A stretch of DNA of 64,000 nucleotides. It comes from Paenibacillus sp. IHBB 10380 (GTDB taxonomy: Bacteria > Bacillota > Bacilli > Paenibacillales > Paenibacillaceae). Shown piece by piece: positions 21,235 to 30,657 of the stretch. The translations under genes and the position numbers were made by a program. The notes beneath the pieces were generated by a model, which ran no database searches, was not told the DNA's origin, and worked only from the letters and a program-made list of their open reading frames with translations. The stretch's first letter is position 1; each line of letters starts with the position of its first letter. The DNA lies in contig NZ_CP010976.1 in the NCBI RefSeq assembly GCF_000949425.1, positions 4,464,001-4,528,000 on the forward strand, given 5' to 3'.

Positions 21235-22353
21235 TTAACTCACACGAACGAGCCGACGTGTATTACGCAGCGCCTCAATATTAACAGCACCTATACCAAA
21301 CATCGCTGTTCTTAGCTCCTGTTCCACGATTGCGAGGCGTTCATCCAATGCATCTTCAGACTGTACAGCCGGCCCAAGTAGGCCACGGCCAAACCCCGCA
21401 AGATCGGCGCCAAGCGCTAGTGCTTTAGCAGCGTCCACACCATTGTGCAGTCCACCGCTACCGATCAAACCTCCGTGCGGAGAACTCTCCCGCACCTCAA
21501 CGATACATTCTGCGGTGGGGATTCCCCACCCCGCAAAAGCTTCCGCAGCTACGCGGCGTACCGCATCACGGCTACGAAACTTCTCGACTTGGCTCCAAGA
21601 GGTACCCCCGGCACCTGCCACGTCTACGAATGCAATCCCTACGTCATATAATCTTGCTGCAGTCTCCCCATCAATACCCCAGCCTACTTCCTTTACGCCT
21701 ACAGGAATGGTGAGTTCACGGCACACCTCTTCAATGCGTGATAGTAGGCTTGCGAAGTTCGTATTCCCTTCCGGTTGAAATACTTCCTGCAATCCGTTCA
21801 AATGTAAGACCAGCATGTCCGCTCCTGCAATATCGACAGCACGCATACAATCCGCTGGACCAAATCCGTAGTTCAACTGCACCGCACCTAGATTTGCTAT
21901 AACTGGAACACTCGGCGCTTTATCCCGCACATAGAATGTAGCAGCCAATTCTTCTCGTTCCACTGCGGCACGAACAGATCCGACACCAAGTGCCCAACCA
22001 CGACGTTCCGCAGCTTCTGCGAGACGGGCATTAATAGCACCGGTTGCCTTACTTCCACCTGTCATAGAACTAATTAATAACGGTGTGCGTAGCGATCTAT
22101 CCAAAAAGGATGTCTCCATATGAATATCATCAAAGTTAATTTCCGGTAATGCACAGTGACGGAAACGATATTTTTCAAATCCAGCCGTTATCCCTGCTCC
22201 ACCAACCTCTTCTTCTAGACAAAGGCGGACATGCTCTATTTTACGTTCACCTGTAGGTACTTCAGGCATCAAAGATTCTCTTGACACTCCGTTTAGATCA
22301 CTATTACGTGATGGTGACTGGTCTCCGCCCCCTCGGGCTTGTCTTTCGTCCAT
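21235..22353 (-). CDS. fni: Isopentenyl-diphosphate delta-isomerase, type 2
   Basis: FMN- and NADPH-dependent isomerase of IPP and DMAPP for isoprenoid synthesis. 372 residues, TIM barrel. Seen: RKIEHVRLCLEEEV, the FMN-binding LLISSMTGGS, GVGSVRAAVE, VIANLGAVQLNYG, LHLNGLQEVFQPEGNTNF, PVGVKEVGWGI, and the phosphate-binding IGSGGLHNGVDAAKALALGAD. The first 35 residues (Arg/Ser-rich) are an extension beyond the usual start. AAGGAG precedes the ATG. Confidence 0.95.
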   Translation of the reverse strand: MDERQARGGGDQSPSRNSDLNGVSRESLMPEVPTGERKIEHVRLCLEEEVGGAGITAGFEKYRFRHCALPEINFDDIHMETSFLDRSLRTPLLISSMTGGSKATGAINARLAEAAERRGWALGVGSVRAAVEREELAATFYVRDKAPSVPVIANLGAVQLNYGFGPADCMRAVDIAGADMLVLHLNGLQEVFQPEGNTNFASLLSRIEEVCRELTIPVGVKEVGWGIDGETAARLYDVGIAFVDVAGAGGTSWSQVEKFRSRDAVRRVAAEAFAGWGIPTAECIVEVRESSPHGGLIGSGGLHNGVDAAKALALGADLAGFGRGLLGPAVQSEDALDERLAIVEQELRTAMFGIGAVNIEALRNTRRLVRVS

Positions 22354-22493
22354 AACAAGTTTCTCCTTCGCCTGTGAGCAGTTGCTGCTCCATCTAATGA
22401 CTATATTATATCATAAGCTATGCCATTTCCTCTCCCAGGGATATACTTATGGATGAGGATGTTCTATAATCCAATTTTTTGATAATTATAATA

Positions 22494-22532
22494 AAAGAGG
22501 ATCCGCTATAGTTATGTTAGCGGATCCTCTTT
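22494..22532. terminator. Terminator after cls
   Basis: Perfect 15-bp arms AAAGAGGATCCGCTA/TAGCGGATCCTCTTT with a 9-nt loop, directly after the cls stop (minus strand), followed by a T-rich stretch. Confidence 0.85.
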
Positions 22533-22537
22533 ATATT

Positions 22538-24046
22538 CTAAAGTAAAGGTGACATTAAGCGTGCTGCAGACTCTAAGAAACGTTCCCATACTTTCTTTTT
22601 CTGGAGCTCTTCTTCATTAATTAGCTTCGCTGATTTCAAATCCCGTTCAAAGTCCGACACCATCTGTTGAACGCTTTGTGTATGGATTAACAGTGCGTTG
22701 ACTTCAAAGTTAAGGTTCAAGCTACGCATGTCCATGTTCGTGGTTCCGATGGTTGCCATTTCCCCATCCACGATCAGTAATTTGGAGTGAAGAAACCCTT
22801 TTTCATATTCATATATCCTCACACCTGCCTCGATTAAGGAAGGAAAATAAGAATGGGAAGCAAAGAAGGGAAGCCACTTGTCCGGCTTCGCAGGGAACAG
22901 AATCCTTACATCTAGCCCTGACAATGCAGCTACACGTAACGCCGTTAGAATATCTTCATTAGGAATGAAGTAGGGTGTGGCTAACCAAATACTTGATTTT
23001 GCTGAAGTAATCATGGAAAAGAAGATATTACGGAGTACTCGTCTCTCATTATCAGGTCCACTTGCGATCATCTGAACCGCACCATCTCCAGCACTACCCA
23101 GTGCCGGCGATAAATATTCTTGATCTAAGTATTTCTCACCCGTCATATGTAGCCAATCTTGTAAGAAGATGATCTGCAATGCTCTCACAGCTTCACCTTT
23201 AACAAACATATGCGTATCGCGCCAGAATCCATAAGTTTTACTACGACTTAAATATTCATCCCCAACATTCAGTCCACCGATAAAACCCACATTCCCATCA
23301 ATAACAACAATCTTACGATGGTTGCGGTAATTTACCCGACTTGTGAAGAAGATCGTCTTCGCACTGCCAAACGCAACAAGCTGCACGCCCGCATCTGCCA
23401 ACTCTCTTAGAAAAGTTTTAGATAATTGAAGGCTACCCACTGCGTCATACATAAACCTTACTTTAACACCCGACTTCGCCTTATGAATAAGGATTTGTTG
23501 AATTCGTGTTCCAATATCATCTGCACGGAAAATGTAATATTCCATATGAATATGATGCTTGGCTTTCTCAAGCTCTGTCAGCAATGTGGAGAAGGTCTGC
23601 TCTCCATTCGTAAGTATGGTCGTCTCCGTCCAGAACGAAATCGGCGTTCGTGCCAACCGCTGCGATAATTTCAATAACTGCTGCTGGCTGGGTGTGAACT
23701 GCGACAGATCTTGATGAATCCGTAGCTCCTCATTCTCTATTCTTTCATAAGCTTCTATATCACGCTGTGCCTTTTTATCAAACTTGCGCCGTTTGAAATA
23801 GTTCTGTCCGAATAGAAAATAAAAAATTAATCCCACTACCGGAATCAAGGCCAATAACAAAATCCATGCCAACGTTGTGGATGGATTACGGTTCTCCATA
23901 AAAATAATAAAACTCAACGAAATGACCGTAAGTGTTGAAAATATACTGACAATGGTCCCCGCTGTATGCCCAAAAAACCCGAACCCAAAATAATAAAATG
24001 CAAATAAAATTGCGGCAATCAATACAACCTGCAATCCTCTTCTCAT
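22538..24046 (-). CDS. cls: Cardiolipin synthase (phospholipase D type)
   Basis: Condenses two phosphatidylglycerols to cardiolipin at the membrane. About 502 residues: two N-terminal membrane helices, then two HKD catalytic motifs, NHRKIVVIDGNVGFIGG (first) and LHSKLLIVDGEMATIGTTN (second). Length typical for Bacillus ClsA-like enzymes. Start: ATG 24046 (MRRGLQVV) after GAGGGG; the longer GTG at 24058 overlaps the ribosome site. Monocistronic. Confidence 0.94.
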   Translation of the reverse strand: MRRGLQVVLIAAILFAFYYFGFGFFGHTAGTIVSIFSTLTVISLSFIIFMENRNPSTTLAWILLLALIPVVGLIFYFLFGQNYFKRRKFDKKAQRDIEAYERIENEELRIHQDLSQFTPSQQQLLKLSQRLARTPISFWTETTILTNGEQTFSTLLTELEKAKHHIHMEYYIFRADDIGTRIQQILIHKAKSGVKVRFMYDAVGSLQLSKTFLRELADAGVQLVAFGSAKTIFFTSRVNYRNHRKIVVIDGNVGFIGGLNVGDEYLSRSKTYGFWRDTHMFVKGEAVRALQIIFLQDWLHMTGEKYLDQEYLSPALGSAGDGAVQMIASGPDNERRVLRNIFFSMITSAKSSIWLATPYFIPNEDILTALRVAALSGLDVRILFPAKPDKWLPFFASHSYFPSLIEAGVRIYEYEKGFLHSKLLIVDGEMATIGTTNMDMRSLNLNFEVNALLIHTQSVQQMVSDFERDLKSAKLINEEELQKKKVWERFLESAARLMSPLL

Positions 24047-24182
24047 ACTTCCCCTCACTTCTAGTCGGCTTCATAAAGAGCAACAATACTGTTAGTTTCT
24101 TATAACAACATATATTGTACATGATTCATAATCATCTTCCTATCTCTACTTTACAAAAGAATTGAAAACGATGATAACCCGA

Positions 24183-24211
24183 GTTGACATTATCTTTTAA
24201 ACGTGAAATAG
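24183..24211 (+). promoter_or_regulatory. Possible promoter of the ykkCD region
   Basis: TTGACA at 24183-24188 with a weak AATAGT 17 bases on (24206-24211). It would give a transcript containing the TetR remnant and then ykkC and ykkD. I looked for a guanidine-I (ykkC) riboswitch in the leader and did not recognise one. Confidence 0.35.
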
Positions 24212-24241
24212 TACCTAACGAACGATAGATAGGGAAGACTG

Positions 24242-24418
24242 GTGAGTGTCATTCTGACATCGAAGCAGAGAGTAAAGGAAGTAGCTCTAGTCCATTTTTC
24301 AAGAGATGGTTTCGAATTAACAGACAAGAAATCCTTGAATAAATCTCAGAAGAGAATAGATGCAGCTTGGCCGATCTTTTGGGCTGGCATACACCACTTC
24401 GAATCACACCTAGAGTAA
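24242..24418 (+). pseudogene. Internally deleted TetR-type regulator remnant upstream of ykkC
   Basis: An open frame of 58 codons starting GTG. Residues 6-27 (TSKQRVKEVALVHFSRDGFEL) look like helix 1 of a TetR DNA-binding domain; the C-terminal part (RIDAAWPIFWAGIHHFE) looks like the last helix of TetR-family proteins. The helix-turn-helix and ligand domain are absent, which fits an in-frame internal deletion of a regulator once controlling the downstream exporter. It ends 12 bases before the ykkC start. It could instead encode a small unknown protein; the TetR reading is inference from limited similarity. Confidence 0.55.
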
Positions 24419-24430
24419 AGGAGTAATATT

Positions 24431-24775
24431 ATGAATCGCCATTGGCTTTATGTATTTATAGGAGGAATTGTAGAGGTATTCTGGGTATCAGGACTGAAGC
24501 ATGCTGACACGATCTTAGAATGGATCTTGACTGTCATTACGATCGCTCTCAGCTTCGGCCTCATCATAGCCGCCTCGAAACGTCTTCCCATTGGGACCGT
24601 CTATGCTGTATTTACCGGTCTAGGCACCGGGGGAACTGTCCTCGCAGAGATGCTCTTATTCGGTGAGCCCTTCCGCTTATCCAAAGTATTGCTCATAGCC
24701 TTGCTATTAGTAGGCGTCATTGGTCTGAAGATGGTAACAGATAACAATGAGCAACAACAGGAGGTGACCGGCTGA
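24431..24775 (+). CDS. ykkC: SMR guanidinium exporter subunit YkkC
   Basis: 114-residue small multidrug resistance family protein with four membrane helices. Strong resemblance to Bacillus YkkC: EVFWVSGLKHAD with the membrane Glu that binds cation and proton, LPIGTVYAVFTGLGTGGTVLAEMLLFGEP, and VGVIGLKMVTD. With YkkD it forms a heteromeric SMR exporter; related pairs export guanidinium. AAGGAG lies just upstream. Its stop overlaps ykkD by one base (TGATG), so the two are coupled. Confidence 0.9.
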   Translation: MNRHWLYVFIGGIVEVFWVSGLKHADTILEWILTVITIALSFGLIIAASKRLPIGTVYAVFTGLGTGGTVLAEMLLFGEPFRLSKVLLIALLLVGVIGLKMVTDNNEQQQEVTG

Positions 24776-25089
24776 TGGCTTGGTTAGCGATTGTTGGAGC
24801 AGGTATATGTGAAATCTTCGGCGTAATCGGAACGAAGGGTGTAGCTGATCATAAGGGATGGAAGTCTTACCTACTGATGGCACTCTCATTTATCTGTAGC
24901 TTTACTCTACTCTCCTACGCAATGACAAGTCTATCGATGGGAACAGCCTATGCTGTTTGGACAGGGATCGGAACTGTTGGAAGTGCCATAGTTGGGATGC
25001 TGATGTTTGGCGAGAAGAGAGAATGGAAGCGCATGGTATTCATCTCCCTCATCCTTGTTTCCGCTATTGGACTTAAATTGATTTCTTAA
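24775..25089 (+). CDS. ykkD: SMR guanidinium exporter subunit YkkD
   Basis: 104-residue partner of YkkC with four membrane helices: GAGICEIFGVIGTKG with the essential Glu, SLSMGTAYAVWTGIGTVGSAIVGMLMFGE and VSAIGLKLIS at the C-terminus, very close to Bacillus YkkD. Heterodimeric SMR pairs insert with opposite topologies. Followed at once by a strong terminator. Confidence 0.9.
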   Translation: MAWLAIVGAGICEIFGVIGTKGVADHKGWKSYLLMALSFICSFTLLSYAMTSLSMGTAYAVWTGIGTVGSAIVGMLMFGEKREWKRMVFISLILVSAIGLKLIS

Positions 25090-25091
25090 TT

Positions 25092-25144
25092 AAAGGCGGT
25101 TACAACCTCCACTTTAGCAGTGAAGGTTGTAACCGCCTTTTCTT
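25092..25144 (+). terminator. Terminator after ykkCD
   Basis: Perfect 17-bp arms AAAGGCGGTTACAACCT/AGGTTGTAACCGCCTTT with a T-run after the 3' arm. Confidence 0.9.
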
Positions 25145-25152
25145 TATATTAT

Positions 25153-25176
25153 AATAATGACCGACTAGTCATTATT
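25153..25176 (+). promoter_or_regulatory. Palindromic TetR-type operator
   Basis: Perfect 9-bp arms AATAATGAC and GTCATTATT separated by 6 bases, giving the core TGACCGACTAGTCA typical of TetR-family operators. It lies 35 bases before the TTG start of the TetR gene, suggesting autoregulation and control of the RND pump. Confidence 0.7.
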
Positions 25177-25211
25177 AGAACCCAAGGGTTCTGGGAGGAG
25201 CGAACAATAGA

Positions 25212-26132
25212 TTGTCTGAAAAACCAGCGGACAAGAAGAATCATATTCTGAAAGCCGCTTTGCAGCTATTCTCTAATAAAGGAATCTCTTCAACCTCTAT
25301 GCAAGAAATTGCCGAGGTATGTGGAATGTCTAAGGGGAGTCTTTATCTACATTTTAAATCTAAAGAGGAATTAGAAGAAAGCATTTATTTATACTGTATT
25401 CATTCGATTCGTGACAGTGTGATGCAAGTAGAGTTGGATACACATCTCTCTCCCAAAGAACAGCTCCATCAACAATTTGAAGCTCTTCTCAGCCATGTAA
25501 TTGAGCTACGAGAATTTATAAAGCATCAATTCATGGATGGAACGAAACCAAGAAAAAACAATATGTCTGAATGTATCCGCGAGGATCATTTCAAGACGCT
25601 CGATTGGTTCAAGACTAAACTTGAAACGATTTATGGTCCTGAACTGGAACCTTATACAATGGATTTAGTCGTGTTGGTTGGGGGTATGCTAAGTTCTTAC
25701 ATTAAAATTCTGTTTATTCCCGAACTGCCACTGAATATTCGTAGAATGTCTAATCACCTCATCTTCTTACTAGATAATGTAGTGATTGGTATGCTAACTA
25801 AGCATTATGAACCACTCATTCCATCAGACGTATGGTCACACTGGTTCGTAACGGGTAGTAAAAAATCTAGTCTTCTACGCCATCCCTTACTTGTAACCAA
25901 AGAAATGAAGTCCGTCTTAAAAGAAAGGTCGCTTGATGACCATGTGCTTAAGGATGCTCTTGAATCTATTCTTATTCTCGAAAGCGAGCTTGTACACACT
26001 CACCCCCGGCGAGCTATTCTCCTGGGTATGCTAGCTAATCTAGAGCATATCCCTGATGTTCAGGATATGAAGGAAGAGTTACGAGAGATCATCAAGTTAT
26101 ATTTAATTACACAGCCTGACCGTTCAATTTAA
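25212..26132 (+). CDS. TetR/AcrR-family regulator of the RND pump
   Basis: 306-residue regulator. The N-terminal HTH (about residues 10-57; ILKAALQLFSNKGISSTSMQEIAE, GMSKGSLYLHFKSKEEL) is classic TetR. The protein is about 100 residues longer than usual; the extension after residue 210 is helical and charged. The TetR at 44.3 kb has the same unusual length and layout. Starts at TTG after GGGAGGAG. A perfect palindrome lies upstream and the RND gene follows by 45 bases, so it probably represses itself and the pump. Confidence 0.88.
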   Translation: MSEKPADKKNHILKAALQLFSNKGISSTSMQEIAEVCGMSKGSLYLHFKSKEELEESIYLYCIHSIRDSVMQVELDTHLSPKEQLHQQFEALLSHVIELREFIKHQFMDGTKPRKNNMSECIREDHFKTLDWFKTKLETIYGPELEPYTMDLVVLVGGMLSSYIKILFIPELPLNIRRMSNHLIFLLDNVVIGMLTKHYEPLIPSDVWSHWFVTGSKKSSLLRHPLLVTKEMKSVLKERSLDDHVLKDALESILILESELVHTHPRRAILLGMLANLEHIPDVQDMKEELREIIKLYLITQPDRSI

Positions 26133-26177
26133 ATATTAAATTAAGAACAGATAGAGAGAGGAGCAGAAACCTATATT

Positions 26178-29100
26178 ATGAAAGGTATTATTAATTTCTC
26201 GTTAAATAACAAGTTTGCCATCTGGATTCTGACTATTATTGTCGCTGCTGCTGGTTTATTCGCTGGAGTCACAATGAAGCAAGAGACCATGCCCAATATC
26301 AACATTCCATTCTTAAGTATTACTGCCATTTATCCTGGTGCCGCTCCAGAAGGTGTCGTCCAAGACGTCACGATGCCGCTTGAAAAACGACTGCGTAATG
26401 TAGATGGCGTGAAGACCGTCTCCTCTACTTCCATGGAGAATGCTTCTTCCATTGCTATGGAGTTCGATTACGGTACCGATCTGGATCAAGCCACTGCGGC
26501 GGTCCGTGAAGCCCTTAATGAAGTCACCTTGCCAGATGGCACGCTAAAACCTACCATCTCTAAGTTTAGTATAAGTTCATTTCCTGTTGTTTCTCTAAGT
26601 GCTTCTAACAACAAATCCAAAGACTTGGAAGAGTTAACGCGTATTGTTGAGAATCAAGTTAAACCAGAATTAGACAAAATCCCAGGTGTGGCTACAGTAA
26701 GCATATCAGGGCAATACGTTAAAGAAGTACAGCTTAAATTCAATGAGAATAAAATGAAAGAGCTGGGTCTTAGCCAGGACACAGTCCAAGGTATTGTACA
26801 AGGCTCATCGCTACGTGTACCTCTAGGGCTATTCAACCTAGAACAATCTCAAAAGGCCGTTGTAGTAGACGGTAATATCGTGAATCTGGATGATCTGAAG
26901 AATCTCGCGATTCCTGTCATTCCAAACATGGGCAATTCTGCTCCGAGTGCTCAAACAGGGATACCCAATGCCCAAGAGACGCCTCAGACAGAAGCTCGGA
27001 CAGCACCTTCTACCCCAACGACTGAAGCACCAATGACAGGGGCAGTTGCTGCTGGCATCCCTACGGTTAAGTTAATGGATATTGCCGATATTCAAGTCAT
27101 TGGTAAAGCAGAATCCATCTCCCGTACTGATGGTGTCGAATCGATTGGTATTCAAATTGTGAAGGATAACGACGCTAACACCGTTGATGTCGTGAATGCT
27201 GTGAAGGACAAAGCTACAGATTTGAAGAGCCAATATGATGGATTGGAATTAACAACACTACTTGATCAAGGGCAACCTATTGAGGATTCCGTTAATACCA
27301 TGCTCAGCAAGGCAGTCTTCGGAGCCTTATTCGCTGTAATCATCATTCTGATATTCCTAAGAAATATCCGCTCTACCATTATCTCGATTATCTCCATTCC
27401 ATTATCATTACTCGCAGCTCTGCTCGTGTTATGGCAAATGGACATTACGCTCAATATGATGACTCTTGGCGCGATGACAGTCGCCATCGGTCGGGTTATT
27501 GATGACTCTATCGTCGTTATTGAGAATATTTATAGACGACTGACAGACCCCGATGAGAAGCTACGTGGTCGTGAATTAGTACGTGAAGCAACACGTGAGA
27601 TGTTCGTTCCCATTATGTCATCTACCGTGGTTACCATTGCGGTATTCCTACCTCTAGCTTTCGTAAGTGGCATGGTCGGTGAGTTGTTCCTGCCTTTCGC
27701 ATTAACGATGGTGTTCGCTCTACTGGCTTCACTCATTATCGCTGTTACGATTGTACCTATGCTTGCACATACACTCTTCAAAAAGGGTATCAAACTGAAA
27801 AAGAATTCAAGTCATAATGAAATAGGAAAGATGGCTAAAGGATATCAGAGCATCCTGAACTGGACCTTATCTCATAAATTGATAACCTTCGGAATAGCCG
27901 TTCTTATGCTCGTCGGTAGCCTATTCTTATATCCATTGATCGGTACGAGCTTCATGCCGGAACAAAAAGATAAGTATACGATGGTAACCTACACACCTGA
28001 ACCTGGTAACCAACTGAACGTTGTTGAAAAGCGTGCGTTGGAAGCAGAGAAGTATATTCTAAACCAACCAGGTGTTGAAAAGATGCAATATTCCATCGGA
28101 GGTAGTAATCCTATGGGCGGTGCGGGTGCATCCACCTCAGGCCTATTCTATATAGAATATAATACCAATACTAAGAACTTCGAAGATGTTCAGAAGGAAC
28201 TAGTTGAAAGTTTACACAAGGAAGTTCCTGAAGGCGTATGGACAACCCTTGATATGACTGGCGGAATGGGCGGTGGCGGTCTCAGCGTTAGCGTATTCGG
28301 TGACAGCCTAGATGATATCAAGCCGATATCAGATCAAGTTCTAAAGCTCGTACAGGATGATTCAGACCACTTCGACAAAGCGAAGACTAGCCTATCCACT
28401 TCCTACGATCAATATACGATTGTAGCTAATCAGGAGAAGTTGAGTTCACTTGGTCTTACAGCAGGACAGATTGCCATGAAACTGAGCCCTGTTCGTGAGC
28501 GTCCCGTTCTAACTGAAATAGAAGTCGATGACAAAAATTATAAAGTTTACATTGAAACAGACACTGCTGATTATAAAAATATCAATGAGATCAGTAATGA
28601 GACTATTGTTTCTCCACTAGGTATAGAAGTTCCTATCAAGGACGTAGCCAAGGTGGAAAAAGGAGTCTCACCTAACTCCATCACACGTACAGATGGTAAA
28701 ATGGCTGTTTCTATTACGGCTAATATCATCACCGCAGATGTAGGTAGCGCTTCTACGAATCTAGAGGCTAAAATTAAAGAAATCAGTAAACCTGATGGAA
28801 TCGAAATTACATTTGGTGGATCGACGGAACAAATTAACGACACCTTCACACAGCTTGGTCTTGCCATGGCTGCCGCTATTGCTGTTGTATACTTTGTGCT
28901 CGTCGTAACTTTCGGTGGTGGTCTCGCACCATTTGCCATCCTGTTCTCTTTACCATTCACAGTGATCGGCGCACTCGTCGGATTGTTGCTTGCTAAGGAA
29001 ACACTGAATGTGTCTTCCCTTATGGGTGCGCTTATGCTCATTGGGATCGTGGTCACGAATGCCATCGTTCTCATTCACCGCGTTATTCATAAGGAACAAG

Positions 29101-29357
29101 AAGGCATGTCTACCCGTGAAGCATTACTCGAAGCAGGTGGAACACGTCTTCGTCCAATCCTGATGACAGCATTAGCTACCATTGGTGCATTGCTGCCACT
29201 TGTTACTGGACTTGAAGATAGTGCAGGGATCATTTCCCGTGGACTCGGAATTACCGTTATCGGCGGTCTAATCAGTTCTACATTGTTAACATTGGTCATT
29301 GTACCGATTGTCTATGAGTTCTTGATGAAATTCAGGAAACCTAAAGTACAGGATTAA
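26178..29357 (+). CDS. RND-family efflux permease (AcrB/SwrC-like)
   Basis: 1059-residue HAE1-like pump with twelve membrane helices, two large extracellular loops and the usual duplicated layout: helix 1 (FAIWILTIIVAAAGLFAG), helices 2-6 about residues 370-535, helix 7 near 570 and helices 8-12 from about 895. The conserved helix 4 motif TVAIGRVIDDSIVVIENIYRR with its Asp pair is present. Closest well-known Gram-positive relative is SwrC/YerP. No membrane-fusion partner is adjacent. The first periplasmic loop carries a Pro/Thr/Ala-rich insert (about residues 250-290) that looks disordered. Substrate unknown. Confidence 0.93.
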   Translation: MKGIINFSLNNKFAIWILTIIVAAAGLFAGVTMKQETMPNINIPFLSITAIYPGAAPEGVVQDVTMPLEKRLRNVDGVKTVSSTSMENASSIAMEFDYGTDLDQATAAVREALNEVTLPDGTLKPTISKFSISSFPVVSLSASNNKSKDLEELTRIVENQVKPELDKIPGVATVSISGQYVKEVQLKFNENKMKELGLSQDTVQGIVQGSSLRVPLGLFNLEQSQKAVVVDGNIVNLDDLKNLAIPVIPNMGNSAPSAQTGIPNAQETPQTEARTAPSTPTTEAPMTGAVAAGIPTVKLMDIADIQVIGKAESISRTDGVESIGIQIVKDNDANTVDVVNAVKDKATDLKSQYDGLELTTLLDQGQPIEDSVNTMLSKAVFGALFAVIIILIFLRNIRSTIISIISIPLSLLAALLVLWQMDITLNMMTLGAMTVAIGRVIDDSIVVIENIYRRLTDPDEKLRGRELVREATREMFVPIMSSTVVTIAVFLPLAFVSGMVGELFLPFALTMVFALLASLIIAVTIVPMLAHTLFKKGIKLKKNSSHNEIGKMAKGYQSILNWTLSHKLITFGIAVLMLVGSLFLYPLIGTSFMPEQKDKYTMVTYTPEPGNQLNVVEKRALEAEKYILNQPGVEKMQYSIGGSNPMGGAGASTSGLFYIEYNTNTKNFEDVQKELVESLHKEVPEGVWTTLDMTGGMGGGGLSVSVFGDSLDDIKPISDQVLKLVQDDSDHFDKAKTSLSTSYDQYTIVANQEKLSSLGLTAGQIAMKLSPVRERPVLTEIEVDDKNYKVYIETDTADYKNINEISNETIVSPLGIEVPIKDVAKVEKGVSPNSITRTDGKMAVSITANIITADVGSASTNLEAKIKEISKPDGIEITFGGSTEQINDTFTQLGLAMAAAIAVVYFVLVVTFGGGLAPFAILFSLPFTVIGALVGLLLAKETLNVSSLMGALMLIGIVVTNAIVLIHRVIHKEQEGMSTREALLEAGGTRLRPILMTALATIGALLPLVTGLEDSAGIISRGLGITVIGGLISSTLLTLVIVPIVYEFLMKFRKPKVQD

Positions 29358-29376
29358 TCACCAGTCAACATTTCAC

Positions 29377-29404
29377 ATAGTGAAAACTTAACCTTTCTTA
29401 TATT
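29377..29404 (+). repeat. Dispersed intergenic repeat, copy 2
   Basis: ATAGTGAAAACTTAACCTTT plus CTTATATT, identical over about 28 bp to copy 1 at 12515-12549. It lies between the RND stop and its terminator. Confidence 0.75.
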
Positions 29405-29409
29405 GTAAA

Positions 29410-29454
29410 TAAAGACGCGTCCTCTTTCCTTCTGGGAAAGGTAGACGCGTCTTT
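29410..29454 (+). terminator. Terminator after the RND gene
   Basis: Arms AAAAGACGCGTC/GACGCGTCTTTT with an inner CTTTCC/GGAAAG stem and a T-run. Confidence 0.85.
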
Positions 29455-29544
29455 TCTATGTATCGTCCGTATATCAGATCCCATTCATGATAAACTAACT
29501 TATATCCATCCATGGAACTCAAGATCGTGAAGGAGTTATACATT

Positions 29545-30486
29545 ATGATCACAACGGTGACTTTAAATGCAGCTATAGATATTACCTATACCGTATCTAA
29601 CTTCAATATTGACACTCTACATAGAGCACATGAATACCTAGCCGTTCCTGGCGGCAAAGGTGTGAATGTTGCACGTGTAGTCCATGCTTTAGGTGAAGCC
29701 GTGACTACAACAGGTTTCGTTGCAGGCTACAATGGCGCTGCTCTACTCGCAGGCCTAAAGAAAGAATCCATTCCTACTGATTTCCTGACCCTTACGAATG
29801 GCGAATCAAGACGTGCCTTGACCATTCTAGATCCTATACAAGGTACTCAAACTGAGCTTATTGAAGTTGGTCCCTCCATTACCGAGACAGACGTACAGCA
29901 ACTACGTCTAAAAATTGAACAATTAGCCAAATCCTCTAACTGGATTGTCTTCTCAGGTAGCTTACCCTCAGGATGTCCCCCATGGATCTATGCCGAGCTC
30001 ACCGAGATTGCCCATCGTCATGGAGCAAAGGTTGGTCTGGATGCCAGCGGCGAAGCTCTTCGTGAAGGTCTTCATGGAAGGCCCGATCTAGTGAAGCCGA
30101 ATGAGCATGAATTAGCAGAACTGATAGGAATGCCTCTCGCTAATCATGCATCTGCCCTTCAAGCTATGTCTTCCCTCATCAACGATAGCACGTCGCTTGT
30201 TGTTGTGTCCTTAGGAGCGCGCGGCGCACTCGCTGTATCAGCTAACCATCAGTATCATATTCACATCCCTCAGGTAGCGGCTATCAATCCTGTAGGTAGT
30301 GGGGATGCCATGATGGCCGGGCTCGTGTCCGCTCTTTATCGAGGAAAGAACATCCACGATATCCTTCTGCTTGGTGCGGCCTGCGGGACCGCCAACACAC
30401 TGCATAAGATGGCTGGAAAGGTTACGTTGGAAGATATAGGTGTTGTTCAACAAGACATAAAGATTACGACGACTCGTTCATTATGA
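29545..30486 (+). CDS. 1-phosphofructokinase-like PfkB sugar kinase
   Basis: About 313-residue ribokinase/PfkB kinase. VTLNAAIDITYTV at the N-terminus is typical of the FruK/LacC/PfkB 1-phosphofructokinase group; VPGGKGVNVARVVHALGE binds sugar phosphate; NPVGSGDAMMAGLVSAL is PfkB signature 2 with the catalytic Asp. Start: ATG 29545 after AAGGAG at nine bases; the longer frame from 29512 is an artefact. No fruR or fruA PTS gene is adjacent, so the substrate (fructose 1-phosphate or tagatose 6-phosphate) is not settled. Confidence 0.85.
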   Translation: MITTVTLNAAIDITYTVSNFNIDTLHRAHEYLAVPGGKGVNVARVVHALGEAVTTTGFVAGYNGAALLAGLKKESIPTDFLTLTNGESRRALTILDPIQGTQTELIEVGPSITETDVQQLRLKIEQLAKSSNWIVFSGSLPSGCPPWIYAELTEIAHRHGAKVGLDASGEALREGLHGRPDLVKPNEHELAELIGMPLANHASALQAMSSLINDSTSLVVVSLGARGALAVSANHQYHIHIPQVAAINPVGSGDAMMAGLVSALYRGKNIHDILLLGAACGTANTLHKMAGKVTLEDIGVVQQDIKITTTRSL

Positions 30487-30583
30487 ACATGAGGATAGAC
30501 GACTCCTCGACCCAAAAGGACAGTATTCGTTGACCAATGCAATATGGATGGAGGGTTAACCTTTAATCCATGTTGCAACAAAA

Positions 30584-30619
30584 AAAGCCGGTACCTTTCC
30601 TTCTCAAGGTTCCAGCTTT
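30584..30619. terminator. Bidirectional terminator between the sugar kinase and the TorD-like gene
   Basis: Arms AAAGCCGGTACCTT/AAGGTTCCAGCTTT (two mismatches) with an A-run to the left, suited to ending the minus-strand gene; convergent position. Confidence 0.6.
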
Positions 30620-30657
30620 CAGACTACTGATTGCTTCGTATCCCTATTGGACAAATA

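Noticed and set aside
24212..24430. Guanidine-I (ykkC) riboswitch in the ykkC leader
   Set aside because: I could not find the conserved core; only a short GACTGGT match is present and a TetR-like frame occupies the leader. A covariance-model search would settle it.
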